A DNA stretch of 30,720 bases from a virus: positions 1 to 30,720 of IMG/VR virus record IMGVR_UViG_3300047168_000071. One strand, given 5' to 3'. Positions within the stretch are counted from its first letter, which is position 1; each line of letters begins with the position of its first letter. The position numbers and the translations under genes are program-made. The notes below the pieces were generated by a model. That model was not told where the DNA came from. It saw nothing but the letters and a program-made list of their open reading frames with translations, and ran no database searches. Shown here in pieces: positions 8,259 to 14,373 of this stretch.

Positions 8259-8980
8259 GCCTTCGCCCTCGCGCGATACGGATCGGTCGTGGTGCGGTGC
8301 GTGAGCCCGCCACGGAGATCTTCCGTCTGGCTGCCCTTACGAGCGGCCCGCTTCTTCGGGTCGGGCTCGTTGATCGTGTCCGAGAACTTCAGCAGGTTCT
8401 CGCCGCGCCCAACTTCGCTCTGAATTCCGAGGGCCAGCCAGGCGCGCTTGCGCTCCTGCCACCATCCCTCGGCCGCGCGCAACACCGAGAACGGCGCCAC
8501 GCCGAACCGATCCGCAAGGTTGCCGACCTTCTGGCGGCCGGCGCCCTCGGCATCGCCGAGCAGCTTCTCGATCTCGTCGGCGTCGAAGCCGATCAGGTCG
8601 ACAGCGAAGCCCTCGTCGCGAAGCTCACCGAGCTCAATCTTGAGAAGCTCGTCGTCCCATTCGCCGCTCTCGGCGAGCTTGTTGTCAGCGAGCGTGTAGG
8701 CGCGCCGCTGCTCGTCCGTCCAGCCGCGCGCGATGATGACGGGCACTTCGGCGAGGCCGAGTTCCTTTGCCGCCAGCACACGACCGTGCCCCGCAACGAT
8801 CGTTCCGTCTTCCGCGACGAGGATCGGGATCGTGAAGCCGAACTCGCGCATGGAAGCCGCAAGCTGCGCGACCTGTTCGGGCGGATGCTTCTTCGCATTC
8901 CGCGCATAGGGGATCAGGTCGTCGACGGGCCATTTCTCGACCGCTTCAGCGAGCACGCGCACCGAATTCCGGACCGCCAT
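8255..8980 (-). CDS. ParB-domain protein linked to DNA methylase
   Basis: A 241-residue protein. Residues about 18-140 are a ParB N-terminal (sulfiredoxin-like) domain with the AGHGRVLAA motif at 63-71, the site used for nucleotide or phosphate chemistry in this superfamily. Residues 150-200 form a Trp/Arg-rich segment (EGWWQERKRAW), and the tail ends with GGLTHRTTTDPY. Start ATG at 8980 is preceded by GAGGAG. ParB domains are often fused to DNA methylases in phages; here the methylase is the next gene with a GTGA overlap. No partitioning partner (ParA) is present, so plasmid segregation is less likely than DNA modification. Confidence 0.85.
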   Translation of the reverse strand: MAVRNSVRVLAEAVEKWPVDDLIPYARNAKKHPPEQVAQLAASMREFGFTIPILVAEDGTIVAGHGRVLAAKELGLAEVPVIIARGWTDEQRRAYTLADNKLAESGEWDDELLKIELGELRDEGFAVDLIGFDADEIEKLLGDAEGAGRQKVGNLADRFGVAPFSVLRAAEGWWQERKRAWLALGIQSEVGRGENLLKFSDTINEPDPKKRAARKGSQTEDLRGGLTHRTTTDPYRARAKA

Positions 8981-9265
8981 CAAGGCTCCTCGACATGGGC
9001 GCAGCCGATCCGGAGAACCCCGAACCGAACTGGCAATTTGCAAACCAGAAAAACGCGCATATTTGGGGGCCGCGCGCGCCCGCATGGCATGCCCTAAGCC
9101 GAAAGGTACCTAAAGGCCGGCCGCCCCCTTGGCCTTGCTTGCCCCTTTGCCGGGCCACAGGCGCGCGGAGAATGCGCCCGCCGCGATGGGGCGCTAGGGG
9201 GGGCGCCCTTCGGACGAGCGCGCGACGTGCGCGGCCTGTGATCGATGCTCCGCCTTCGCCTTCGA
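8981..9265. promoter_or_regulatory. Spacer upstream of the parB-methylase unit with ATTTGCAAA site
   Basis: A 285-base gap with no convincing gene. It holds ATTTGCAAA at 9036-9044, 56 bases upstream of the parB-domain start, matching the motif found at three other operon heads. Palindromes GGCATGCC (9086-9093) and GGCCGGCC near 9116 are also present. The local AT-rich patch around 9030-9065 is consistent with a leftward promoter. Confidence 0.5.
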
Positions 9266-9793
9266 TCAGGCGAAAAGCCGCATCAACTCATGGTCGATGC
9301 GGCGCATGACGAAGGGGCCGACCTTCTCCCAAACGAGGACGGTCGGCTCGCGGACGATCTCGCGCCCGATGTTCGGACCGAACAGGCCCTTGATCGGCCC
9401 GCGCTCTTTGGCTCGCCGCTTGAAGACCTTCGCCCCGAAGCGGGGGACGATGAACGTGCTCTTGAAGACGCGCCTGATATTCCAGGGCGCGGCCGATACG
9501 CCTCGCGCGCCTTGGCGCGCGCCGAAGAGGTTGAGATTGGTCTCGCGCCCCTTGGCGATCAGCGAATAGGACAGATCGAGCGAGGTCGCTCGCTTGTTCG
9601 AGACGGCCTGATTGATGAGGCCGTATTTGATACCGGTCTGTGCGACCAGCGAGCGGCGCACCTGAGTGCGGCCTTGATCGCCGCCTCGATTGAGGGCGCG
9701 CTGATAGACCCGCCGCATGTCGCGGCTGCTGACGTAGCGAAGGACGCGACCATATTCGGCCGCGACCTGATCTCGCGTGATGACGACTTCCAT
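9266..9793 (-). CDS. Minor tail protein Z-like (tail completion) protein
   Basis: A 175-residue basic protein resembling lambda gpZ, which completes the tail tip proximal to the head. The pattern is an N-terminal helix, a run RRSLVAQTGIK, a central LFGARQGARGVSAAPW segment and a later RGPIKGLFGP motif, as in gpZ-family proteins where a GARxxxxGVSA strand precedes the basic IKxLxGP motif. Start ATG at 9793 with GGAGAG upstream. It is displaced from the head genes by the ParB/methylase/PLP group and the + cassette, which is odd for a structural gene. No other tail gene is in the window. Confidence 0.7.
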   Translation of the reverse strand: MEVVITRDQVAAEYGRVLRYVSSRDMRRVYQRALNRGGDQGRTQVRRSLVAQTGIKYGLINQAVSNKRATSLDLSYSLIAKGRETNLNLFGARQGARGVSAAPWNIRRVFKSTFIVPRFGAKVFKRRAKERGPIKGLFGPNIGREIVREPTVLVWEKVGPFVMRRIDHELMRLFA

Positions 9794-10367
9794 CGTCTCT
9801 CCGTCTTAGACGTTGCCGCTGTTCGCGCTGACGGTTTCTCATCGTCAGGCGGGCTTCGGGTCATCAAAGGTCGAGCCGCGCATCTGCGCGAGCGCGCCTT
9901 CTCGTCCTCGCGGCTCTCCGCTTACAAGCTCTGATTAGAATTCTGAAGCTCTTCCATCTGCCGGCCTCGGCGCTTGAGCGCCGGTCCGGCTTGCGAGCGG
10001 CTCTTGTTGGAAGAGATAGGGGTGGCTTCGCGTGAAGAAATCGCGATTTTCGGAGCGCCCGTCAAGCACGAAATTTGGCTCAGCCGGGAGAAGGCGCGCG
10101 CGAGCGCAGACGAAATCCACCGAGCGCGCGGGCTTCCGCTTCACTTGGCTCACTATCAGAAAAAAGCGACGCCAAAGCGAAAAGACTTGACAGCTTCGTG
10201 AGCCAAATCGCGCGCGCGAATGAGCATCCGCGACCGGAAATCGGAAGGGCGGACGACGCGCGGAGGATGTCACGCCGAGCCTGATCGATGTCACGCCCGC
10301 GCGCTTTGGCGTCACGCGGCCGAGCGCCCGCTGTCACGATGCGGGCGGATCGCGTCACAGCGCGCGA
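9794..10367. other. Structured non-coding block, candidate replication or packaging site
   Basis: A 574-base block without a convincing gene. It contains, in order: stem CTGACG/CGTCAG (9828-9848); an outer 8-bp stem CTCTTCCA/TGGAAGAG (9949-9956 with 10008-10015) enclosing a hairpin CGGCGC-TTGA-GCGCCG (9968-9983); a perfect palindrome AAATCGCGATTT (10038-10049); a 9-bp inverted repeat TTGGCTCAC/GTGAGCCAA (10145-10153 with 10198-10206) plus an extra direct copy TTGGCTCA at 10075-10082; and five phased GTCAC iterons. The stretch 10145-10206 is A-rich compared with its surroundings. This density of repeats suggests protein binding: replication origin, packaging site or control region. Confidence 0.6.
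10269..10359. repeat. Five GTCAC iterons with 21-22 bp period
   Basis: The core GTCAC begins at 10269, 10290, 10311, 10333 and 10354, spacing 21, 21, 22 and 21 bases, or two helical turns. The first three copies read GTCACGC, the fourth GTCACGA, the fifth GTCACAG; each is preceded by T or C then G. Copies one and two share GATGTCACGCC. The 22-base step breaks codon phase, so this is not a protein repeat. All copies would lie on one face of the helix, as in iteron arrays bound by initiator or partition proteins. Confidence 0.75.
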
Positions 10368-10817
10368 TCAGCGCGGCATGTAGAAGGCCGCGTGCCCGGC
10401 GTCGAGCATCTGCTGATTGATGTTCGCTCCATCGAGCCAGATGATCCCGAGGTAGCGCCCGAACTTCTCCTGCCGATCCTCGCCGTGCGTCCCCTTGATC
10501 GTCTCAAGAATGACCGGCTTGCCCTCGATCTTCCCGGCGAGGAAGGCCGTCGCCTCGGCACCGCCTGGCGCATTCTTCTCGGGCGCATTGATCCCATAGA
10601 GCCGGATGCGCTCGTCGCGAACCCACGTGTGGAAGCCGAGGTCGATGTCGACGAGAACCGTGTCGCCATCGATCACGCGCGTCACGAGAGCCTTGTAGTG
10701 GTACAGATCGCCTTCGAGCGGCGAGCCGCTGCCGACCGCTGGCGCGGTGATCTGCTCCGCCGCTGCCGCACTGACGAAAAAGGCGGCCATCGCCGCCAGG
10801 ATCAATCGCCCGATCAT
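10368..10817 (-). CDS. Exported micrococcal-nuclease-like (SNase/TNase) protein
   Basis: A 149-residue nuclease homologous in pattern to staphylococcal thermonuclease. An N-terminal signal peptide (hydrophobic residues 3-20, ending SAAAA before EQ) predicts export to periplasm or medium. The OB-fold core shows VIDGDT (48-53), IRLYGINAPE (71-80) and FGRYLG (119-124), containing the metal-binding Asp, catalytic Arg/Glu and second Arg expected for the family. It is the last gene of the leftward block before the iteron region. It would cleave DNA or RNA outside the cytoplasm. The signal peptide separates it from phage recombination nucleases and suggests defence against incoming DNA or nutrient scavenging. 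Confidence 0.88.
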   Translation of the reverse strand: MIGRLILAAMAAFFVSAAAAEQITAPAVGSGSPLEGDLYHYKALVTRVIDGDTVLVDIDLGFHTWVRDERIRLYGINAPEKNAPGGAEATAFLAGKIEGKPVILETIKGTHGEDRQEKFGRYLGIIWLDGANINQQMLDAGHAAFYMPR

Positions 10818-10883
10818 CGCCCTCTCCCTGCCAAGCCCGCCGCCAGTATAGGCGGCGAGCGCGGAAGCGCGATGGCTGCGTCC

Positions 10884-11114
10884 TCAGGCCTCGGCCGGGG
10901 CTGGCGACCGCTTCGCCCGAGCTTCCTCGCGCCGCTGGATGATGTGGGCGAGGGTCGCGCGGAACATGATCTTCCCCTTGGCATCGACGGTGACGCCGTA
11001 GCCGTGGCGGTCGTCGTCGGCGCTGTAAATCCAAGAGCCGAAATGGATGCGCGGCGCGAAGCCGTTGCGCTTCAGCGCGGCGTCGAATTGCGCGCGGGTC
11101 ATGTCGCGGGCCAT
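10884..11114 (-). CDS. Small hypothetical protein (76 aa)
   Basis: A small soluble protein with an N-terminal helix (TRAQFDAALKRNGF), a short aromatic beta segment (GSWIYSADDDRHGYG) and a basic C-terminal helix ending in an Ala/Pro-rich tail. ATG at 11114 is used; an internal ATG at 11102 is possible. It is 4 bases downstream of the 72-residue gene and in the same transcript as brnTA. No family recognised. Confidence 0.7.
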   Translation of the reverse strand: MARDMTRAQFDAALKRNGFAPRIHFGSWIYSADDDRHGYGVTVDAKGKIMFRATLAHIIQRREEARAKRSPAPAEA

Positions 11115-11118
11115 CGGG

Positions 11119-11337
11119 TCAGAACCTCTCCCCGGCGGCCCACAGCGCCTTGTACTCGGCGCTCGGAAGCTCGTCGTTCAGCTTGCGAGCGACGGCGCTC
11201 GCGCCCTCGTAGAACTTGAACGAGCGCCGCGCGCCGGCCGCCGTGAGCGCGACCAGCGCCTCGCCGTCCTTGTTGCGCTCGACAAGCCAACGCGGATCGC
11301 CGGGCGTCTTGGTCGGCTTCCAGAACGTGTCCCTCAC
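11119..11337 (-). CDS. Small hypothetical protein (72 aa)
   Basis: A 72-residue protein that starts with GTG at 11337 in a GTGA overlap with the brnA stop, so it is translationally coupled to the antitoxin gene. It carries an FWKPTKTPGDPRWLVER N-terminus and an RRSFKFYEGASAVARKLND segment that predicts a beta strand plus helix. No known domain recognised. Coupling to a toxin-antitoxin pair is unusual and may mean it is a third component, or simply that the operon is compact. Confidence 0.7.
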   Translation of the reverse strand: MRDTFWKPTKTPGDPRWLVERNKDGEALVALTAAGARRSFKFYEGASAVARKLNDELPSAEYKALWAAGERF

Positions 11338-11645
11338 GGCTTCGCCCGCTCCAAGACCTTCGCCATCCGCGCGCGCCAGTCGTCGCCCTTCGCCTTGAAG
11401 CGAGCAACGGCCTTATGGCTCAGGCGAAGCGAGACGGCCTCCTTTGGATTGTCGACGCGCGGCCGACCGCGCGACCGCTTGATGCTCTCCATCAGCGCCG
11501 GCAGCGCCTCGCCGAACGGCTTCGCCTGCGCAAGCTGCTCGTCGGTCACGTCCTCGTCGTCGGGATCGGCCGCAATCTGTGCCTGGATCACGGCCTCCGA
11601 AATCCGCCCCCGGCGAGGCCGGGGGATCGCGCGCGTCCTCTTCAT
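11334..11645 (-). CDS. brnA: BrnA-type antitoxin
   Basis: A 103-residue protein with an acidic central region and a C-terminal ribbon-helix-helix segment (VSLRLSHKAVARFKAKG, then DWRARMAKVLERA), the standard BrnA layout. It would bind and neutralise the upstream toxin and repress their promoter. The ATG at 11645 overlaps the brnT stop as ATGA. A hairpin with an 8-bp GC stem lies at 11607-11625, 20-38 bases into the coding sequence. In brnTA operons the toxin gene comes first, as here. Confidence 0.88.
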   Translation of the reverse strand: MKRTRAIPRPRRGRISEAVIQAQIAADPDDEDVTDEQLAQAKPFGEALPALMESIKRSRGRPRVDNPKEAVSLRLSHKAVARFKAKGDDWRARMAKVLERAKP

Positions 11646-11887
11646 AGTGCCCTTCTTTCCTTTCGGCTGGCCGCCCGCATCGAGACAATCGAGATCGCCT
11701 CGCGGCCGAGCGGCTTGAAGATCACCGTGAGCGGGATGCCGCCGAATTCGCCAATCGCCTTGAGGCGGCCGAGCTTGGCGGGGACAACCACCGAGGCGGC
11801 GAAGAACTCGACGGTGAGATCGGCGAAATCCAGACCCCGGCTTTCGAGGTTGGCAAGGCGCTTCGGCTCATCCCACACGATCTTCAT
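11642..11887 (-). CDS. brnT: BrnT-type ribonuclease toxin
   Basis: An 81-residue RelE-like fold toxin that cleaves RNA and halts growth until neutralised by BrnA. The family signature is clear: N-terminal KIVWDEPKRLANLESRGLDF, then the late motif REAISIVSMRAASRKERR, where the conserved Arg/Ser/Arg residues are expected at the active site. Start ATG at 11887 with almost no Shine-Dalgarno, suggesting weak initiation. The 10-bp inverted repeat at 11900-11933 sits just upstream. On a prophage it may stabilise the element or guard against other phages. Confidence 0.92.
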   Translation of the reverse strand: MKIVWDEPKRLANLESRGLDFADLTVEFFAASVVVPAKLGRLKAIGEFGGIPLTVIFKPLGREAISIVSMRAASRKERRAL

Positions 11888-11899
11888 GGATTTAACGTA

Positions 11900-11933
11900 T
11901 GCGGAAATTCGGGCAAGAGCAACAATTTCCGCA
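11900..11933. promoter_or_regulatory. Inverted-repeat operator of brnTA
   Basis: Perfect 10-bp arms TGCGGAAATT (11900-11909) and AATTTCCGCA (11924-11933), 14 bases apart, 13 bases upstream of the brnT ATG. The arms continue for two more paired bases after one mismatch. Autoregulation by the BrnA ribbon-helix-helix protein is known for the family, so this is the expected operator. Confidence 0.75.
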
Positions 11934-11952
11934 CACGAAAAATCTCGCGGGC

Positions 11953-12147
11953 CTACCGCTTCAGCGGCAGAAGCGCGGCATTCTCGGGCGCGTCGAGGAA
12001 GGCCCGGACCTCGGGATCGGCGAGCAGGCTGTCGATGGTCGTCCAGTCGAAGTGATGCCCCTTGGCGCTCCGCGCCTCTTCAAGATGGACGGCAATCGAG
12101 GCGAGCTTCACCAGCAGCGAGACGCTTCCAATTTCCGGCCTAGGCAT
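11953..12147 (-). CDS. Small hypothetical protein (64 aa)
   Basis: A 64-residue protein starting at ATG 12147 after an excellent ribosome site (GGAGGAGAAGG). It overlaps the upstream stop by 8 bases. Predicted mostly helical, with a HLEEARSAKGHHFDW segment and an acidic C-terminal half. No family recognised. The brnT operator lies beyond its stop, so brnTA probably has its own promoter. Confidence 0.75.
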   Translation of the reverse strand: MPRPEIGSVSLLVKLASIAVHLEEARSAKGHHFDWTTIDSLLADPEVRAFLDAPENAALLPLKR

Positions 12148-12658
12148 CGGCCTTCTCCTCCTTCGAGCGCGGCGCTTCCGCGACCACGCGACGGCATTCG
12201 TTTTCGATTTCCTCAGTGAGCGTATCGACGATGCTGAGGTCATCGTCCTTGCCCGCGCGGTCGCACGCCTCGACGACCGCCTTGACGGCCGCCAGCGTGC
12301 CCACCGGCAGCATCTCGAAGCCGGCGCGCGCCACCTTCTCGGTCAGGTCCGCCAGATACTTCGCCCGCTCCTCGGCATGACGCCGTGCCGCATCGGCTGC
12401 CGCCTCGTCGGCCGCCGCCTCGAATGCGGCGGGCTCGATGAGCGCGAGCGCCGCGCTGACCTCTGGATGCGCAGCGAGGCTGAGCGACAACCAGCGTTGC
12501 GGCTCCGGGCGCTCCTTCGAGACTTGGTCCGAATAACTGCCATCCCGCCACCGCCAGATCGCGTAGCGGGCGCCGTTGTGCTCCCACCGCAGGATGAAGT
12601 TTTCGCCGAGCTTCTGGACGCTCGGGACGACGCCCTTTCCGATGATGCGTTTCGCCAT
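12140..12658 (-). CDS. Hypothetical protein with helical Ala/Glu-rich centre (172 aa)
   Basis: A 172-residue protein. The N-terminus is basic and aromatic, predicting a small beta domain (ENFILRWEHNGARYAIWRWRDG). The centre is an Ala/Glu-rich helix (about 75-105), and the C-terminal third is acidic. Start ATG at 12658. The long helix may mediate oligomerisation. No family recognised. It heads a short group of small genes ending at brnA and may share their transcript. Confidence 0.75.
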   Translation of the reverse strand: MAKRIIGKGVVPSVQKLGENFILRWEHNGARYAIWRWRDGSYSDQVSKERPEPQRWLSLSLAAHPEVSAALALIEPAAFEAAADEAAADAARRHAEERAKYLADLTEKVARAGFEMLPVGTLAAVKAVVEACDRAGKDDDLSIVDTLTEEIENECRRVVAEAPRSKEEKADA

Positions 12659-12673
12659 CAGTCGCTCCTCTTG

Positions 12674-12928
12674 CTAAATCCCAGCCGCCGCTTCGATTGC
12701 CTTCCGCTTCAGCCAGGCCCAAAGCCTGTCGGCCGCCGCGCGATCCGTCGCGAGGTGATGGCGAAACAACCGCCGCAAGCGCCGGCCATAGGCGCGGCGC
12801 GCCGAGCGCGGGATCGCCTTCCAGTGGCCATTGCAAATCCACTCGGTGGGGACGAGGCGCCCTTCAGCGTTTGGCGCCTGCGTCGTCCGCCGGCAGAACG
12901 GGACGCAGCATGAGAGGCGACCGGTCAT
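12674..12928 (-). CDS. Small basic Cys-containing protein (84 aa)
   Basis: An 84-residue very basic protein with CCVPFC near the N-terminus and a later ICNGHW, a spacing compatible with a zinc site (CC/C plus C/H). The second half is an Arg-rich helix. ATG at 12928 overlaps the previous gene by ATGA. The basic helix and zinc-like residues suggest nucleic-acid binding, but that is inference. Similar small Cys/His phage proteins often relate to HNH endonucleases; no HNH histidine-asparagine pair can be confirmed here. Confidence 0.7.
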   Translation of the reverse strand: MTGRLSCCVPFCRRTTQAPNAEGRLVPTEWICNGHWKAIPRSARRAYGRRLRRLFRHHLATDRAAADRLWAWLKRKAIEAAAGI

Positions 12929-13281
12929 CGTCGGCTGATCCTCGTCATCTTTTCGCAGTGCTCGCACTTGGTGCGCTGGCGCTCACTGAGGCGGCGCATC
13001 TCCTCGATGTACGCTTCCCGCGTCCGCGCCCATTGCGTCTCCTCGTTTGCCAGCCGGAGAAGGACAAACATCGGGTCGAGCTTGGTGTTGCAATTGCCGC
13101 ACTCGACCTCGGTCTCGCCCTCGCGGATCAGATAGGTGACGGTCTTCATCTGCCCGCCAGCAAAGAACCAACGGTGGTCGCACTCCCCGCTGCGCGATCT
13201 GACGACCTTCAGCATCGTCTCGCCGGTCGGCGGAGCCTTGAAGCGAACGGGCAGCGGCTTGATCTTGTCGTCGTCGCTCAT
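12925..13281 (-). CDS. Zinc-ribbon-like hypothetical protein (118 aa)
   Basis: A 118-residue protein with three Cys motifs: GECDHRW (Cys34, His36), ECGNC (Cys61/Cys64) and KCEHC (Cys106/Cys109). The CxxC pairs form a plausible zinc ribbon interrupted by a helix (about 78-103). Start ATG 13281 in an ATGA overlap. A longer frame upstream exists but reads through the preceding gene, so the MSDDDK start is preferred. Zinc ribbons of this type usually touch nucleic acids or proteins; role unknown. Confidence 0.75.
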   Translation of the reverse strand: MSDDDKIKPLPVRFKAPPTGETMLKVVRSRSGECDHRWFFAGGQMKTVTYLIREGETEVECGNCNTKLDPMFVLLRLANEETQWARTREAYIEEMRRLSERQRTKCEHCEKMTRISRR

Positions 13282-13493
13282 CCGAACAAATCTCCCTGCG
13301 CTGGCGCCAGCCGGATCGCGGCGGCGTCGCGCCGGGCCTTCGCGGCCCAGGCGAGGAGATCCCAATAGAAGGTGTTGCGGCTCGCGAATTGATGCCGGCG
13401 AGCGCCGGCCTCGCGAAGAAGGACGCGGGCATAGTAGACGAGGAAAGCGCGCTCCTCGGCCGGCGTCCGCGCCCGCTCGTGGCGGGCGCTCAT
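13278..13493 (-). CDS. Small protein ending in a sliding-clamp-binding-like motif (71 aa)
   Basis: A 71-residue basic helical protein. Its C-terminus reads QGDLFG, where Q66, L69 and F70 match the QxxLF pattern that bacterial proteins use to bind the DNA polymerase sliding clamp (beta). If real, it would dock a small phage factor on the host replication clamp. Start ATG 13493, overlapped by ATGA with the downstream gene. No family recognised; the motif call is based on pattern and its terminal position. Confidence 0.7.
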   Translation of the reverse strand: MSARHERARTPAEERAFLVYYARVLLREAGARRHQFASRNTFYWDLLAWAAKARRDAAAIRLAPAQGDLFG

Positions 13494-13499
13494 GGCGCC

Positions 13500-13808
13500 T
13501 TAGTCCGTTGTGCGCCGCGCCGTGTAGAGGATGCAGGCCGCCGCCATGTCGCGGACGAGGAAGCGTTCAGCCTTCGGGCCTGAAGCCGCCGCCGACATGC
13601 AAAGGCCGAAGATGCCCGCTTGTTCGGCCGTGAGCCCGAACTTGTCGGCGAAGGCGCCGATGTACCTTCCTCGATCGGAGACCTCGAAGCTCGCCCACTC
13701 AGACATTGGCTTCGCGAGAAGGTCATCCGTCACGACCTCCTCGAAGCTCGCCGCCATCGACGGCAGCGGCATCGCCGCCAAGGCCGCCGCCAGTATCAGT
13801 CCCTTCAC
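13500..13808 (-). CDS. Small exported hypothetical protein (102 aa)
   Basis: A 102-residue protein with a clear signal peptide: LILAAALAAMPLPSMAA, probably cleaved before SFEEV. The mature part has helices and two Cys (GLCMSAAAS and AACILYTARR) that could form a disulfide in the periplasm. Start GTG at 13808 after AAGGAGGG, part of which is paired in a hairpin at 13820-13836. The gene overlaps the 3' end of the metallophosphoesterase gene by 86 bases. Function unknown; it is one of two exported products in this operon. Confidence 0.78.
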   Translation of the reverse strand: MKGLILAAALAAMPLPSMAASFEEVVTDDLLAKPMSEWASFEVSDRGRYIGAFADKFGLTAEQAGIFGLCMSAAASGPKAERFLVRDMAAACILYTARRTTD

Positions 13809-14373
13809 GATCTCGCCCTCCTTCGGCTTCCGAAGGCGGGGACAATAGCGTGCGGGCGGCGCTCCTTTCTAGGAGGGGCAGTTTCGTCCACGCGGCGATG
13901 GCGTCGATATGGACCGGCCTGTATCCGGTCCGCTCGACCGACACGTCAAAGTGGAAGAAATCGAGCCCCCTGTTCTTGCCGTGCACATGGCCGTGCACGT
14001 TCCATGAGGCGTTGCGAAGCTGCTCGAAGCGCATCGGGACGTGCGTCGCGACGATGCCGACCTCGGGGAAAATGTGCCAAAGGGCGAGCTTCTGAAACAG
14101 CCGGGCGCGGGCCAGCGCGTCGATGTTGTCGTGATTGCCGACGATCAGCCGGACCGTCCCCTTCAGCTTCGGCCGCGCGAGCATCGCCGCCTTCGGCGTC
14201 CAAGCGAAATCGCCAAGATGATAGACGAGATCGTCGGTCTTCACGGTCTCGTTCCAGAGCGCGACCATGTGCGCGTTCATCTCTTCGACGTTGGCGAACT
14301 GCGGGCGGCACCACGGGATGATCTTCTCGTGCCCGAAGTGCGTGTCGCTCGTGAACCAAATGTCCCGGCTCAT
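13723..14373 (-). CDS. Calcineurin-like metallophosphoesterase
   Basis: A 216-residue two-metal phosphoesterase. Metal ligands are visible: DTHFGH (Asp10, His12), GDFAW (Asp55), GNHDN (Asn80, His81), THVP (His111) and GHVHG (His129, His131). The compact layout matches phage phosphoesterases acting on small phosphodiesters, nucleotides or DNA ends. The family core ends near residue 170; the last 45 residues are Gly/Glu-rich and lie partly over the next gene, so the frame there may be a read-through after loss of the original stop. Start ATG 14373 in an ATGA overlap. Confidence 0.88.
   Translation of the reverse strand: MSRDIWFTSDTHFGHEKIIPWCRPQFANVEEMNAHMVALWNETVKTDDLVYHLGDFAWTPKAAMLARPKLKGTVRLIVGNHDNIDALARARLFQKLALWHIFPEVGIVATHVPMRFEQLRNASWNVHGHVHGKNRGLDFFHFDVSVERTGYRPVHIDAIAAWTKLPLLERSAARTLLSPPSEAEGGRDREGTDTGGGLGGDAAAVDGGELRGGRDG
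13820..13836 (-). promoter_or_regulatory. Hairpin overlapping the ribosome site of the exported protein gene
   Basis: CCTTCGG-triloop-CCGAAGG, a perfect 7-bp stem. The arm nearest the gene contributes AAGG to the Shine-Dalgarno AAGGAGGG of the GTG start at 13808. Because the metallophosphoesterase frame runs through it, translating ribosomes could open it and couple the two genes. Confidence 0.45.

Noticed and set aside
8255-8980. ParB-domain protein as a plasmid partition protein
   Set aside because: No ParA gene is present and the protein is directly linked to a DNA methylase with shared sequence, which fits modification better than segregation.
8946-9158. A 70-codon - strand frame covering the spacer before the ParB-domain gene
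   Set aside because: It runs into the coding sequence of the ParB-domain gene in another frame and has no domain; the spacer reads better as a promoter region.
9935-10315. Open frames on both strands in the iteron block
   Set aside because: No ribosome sites or plausible composition, and they are interrupted by repeats whose 22-base step breaks codon phase.
10269-10359. GTCAC repeats as a CRISPR array
   Set aside because: Repeats are only 5-7 bases long with 14-16 base gaps, far shorter than CRISPR repeats and spacers, and no cas gene is nearby.
11607-11625. GC hairpin within the start of brnA as a terminator
   Set aside because: It has an 8-bp stem and triloop but no T-run and lies inside a conserved coding sequence; it may affect antitoxin translation, but evidence is too thin to list separately.
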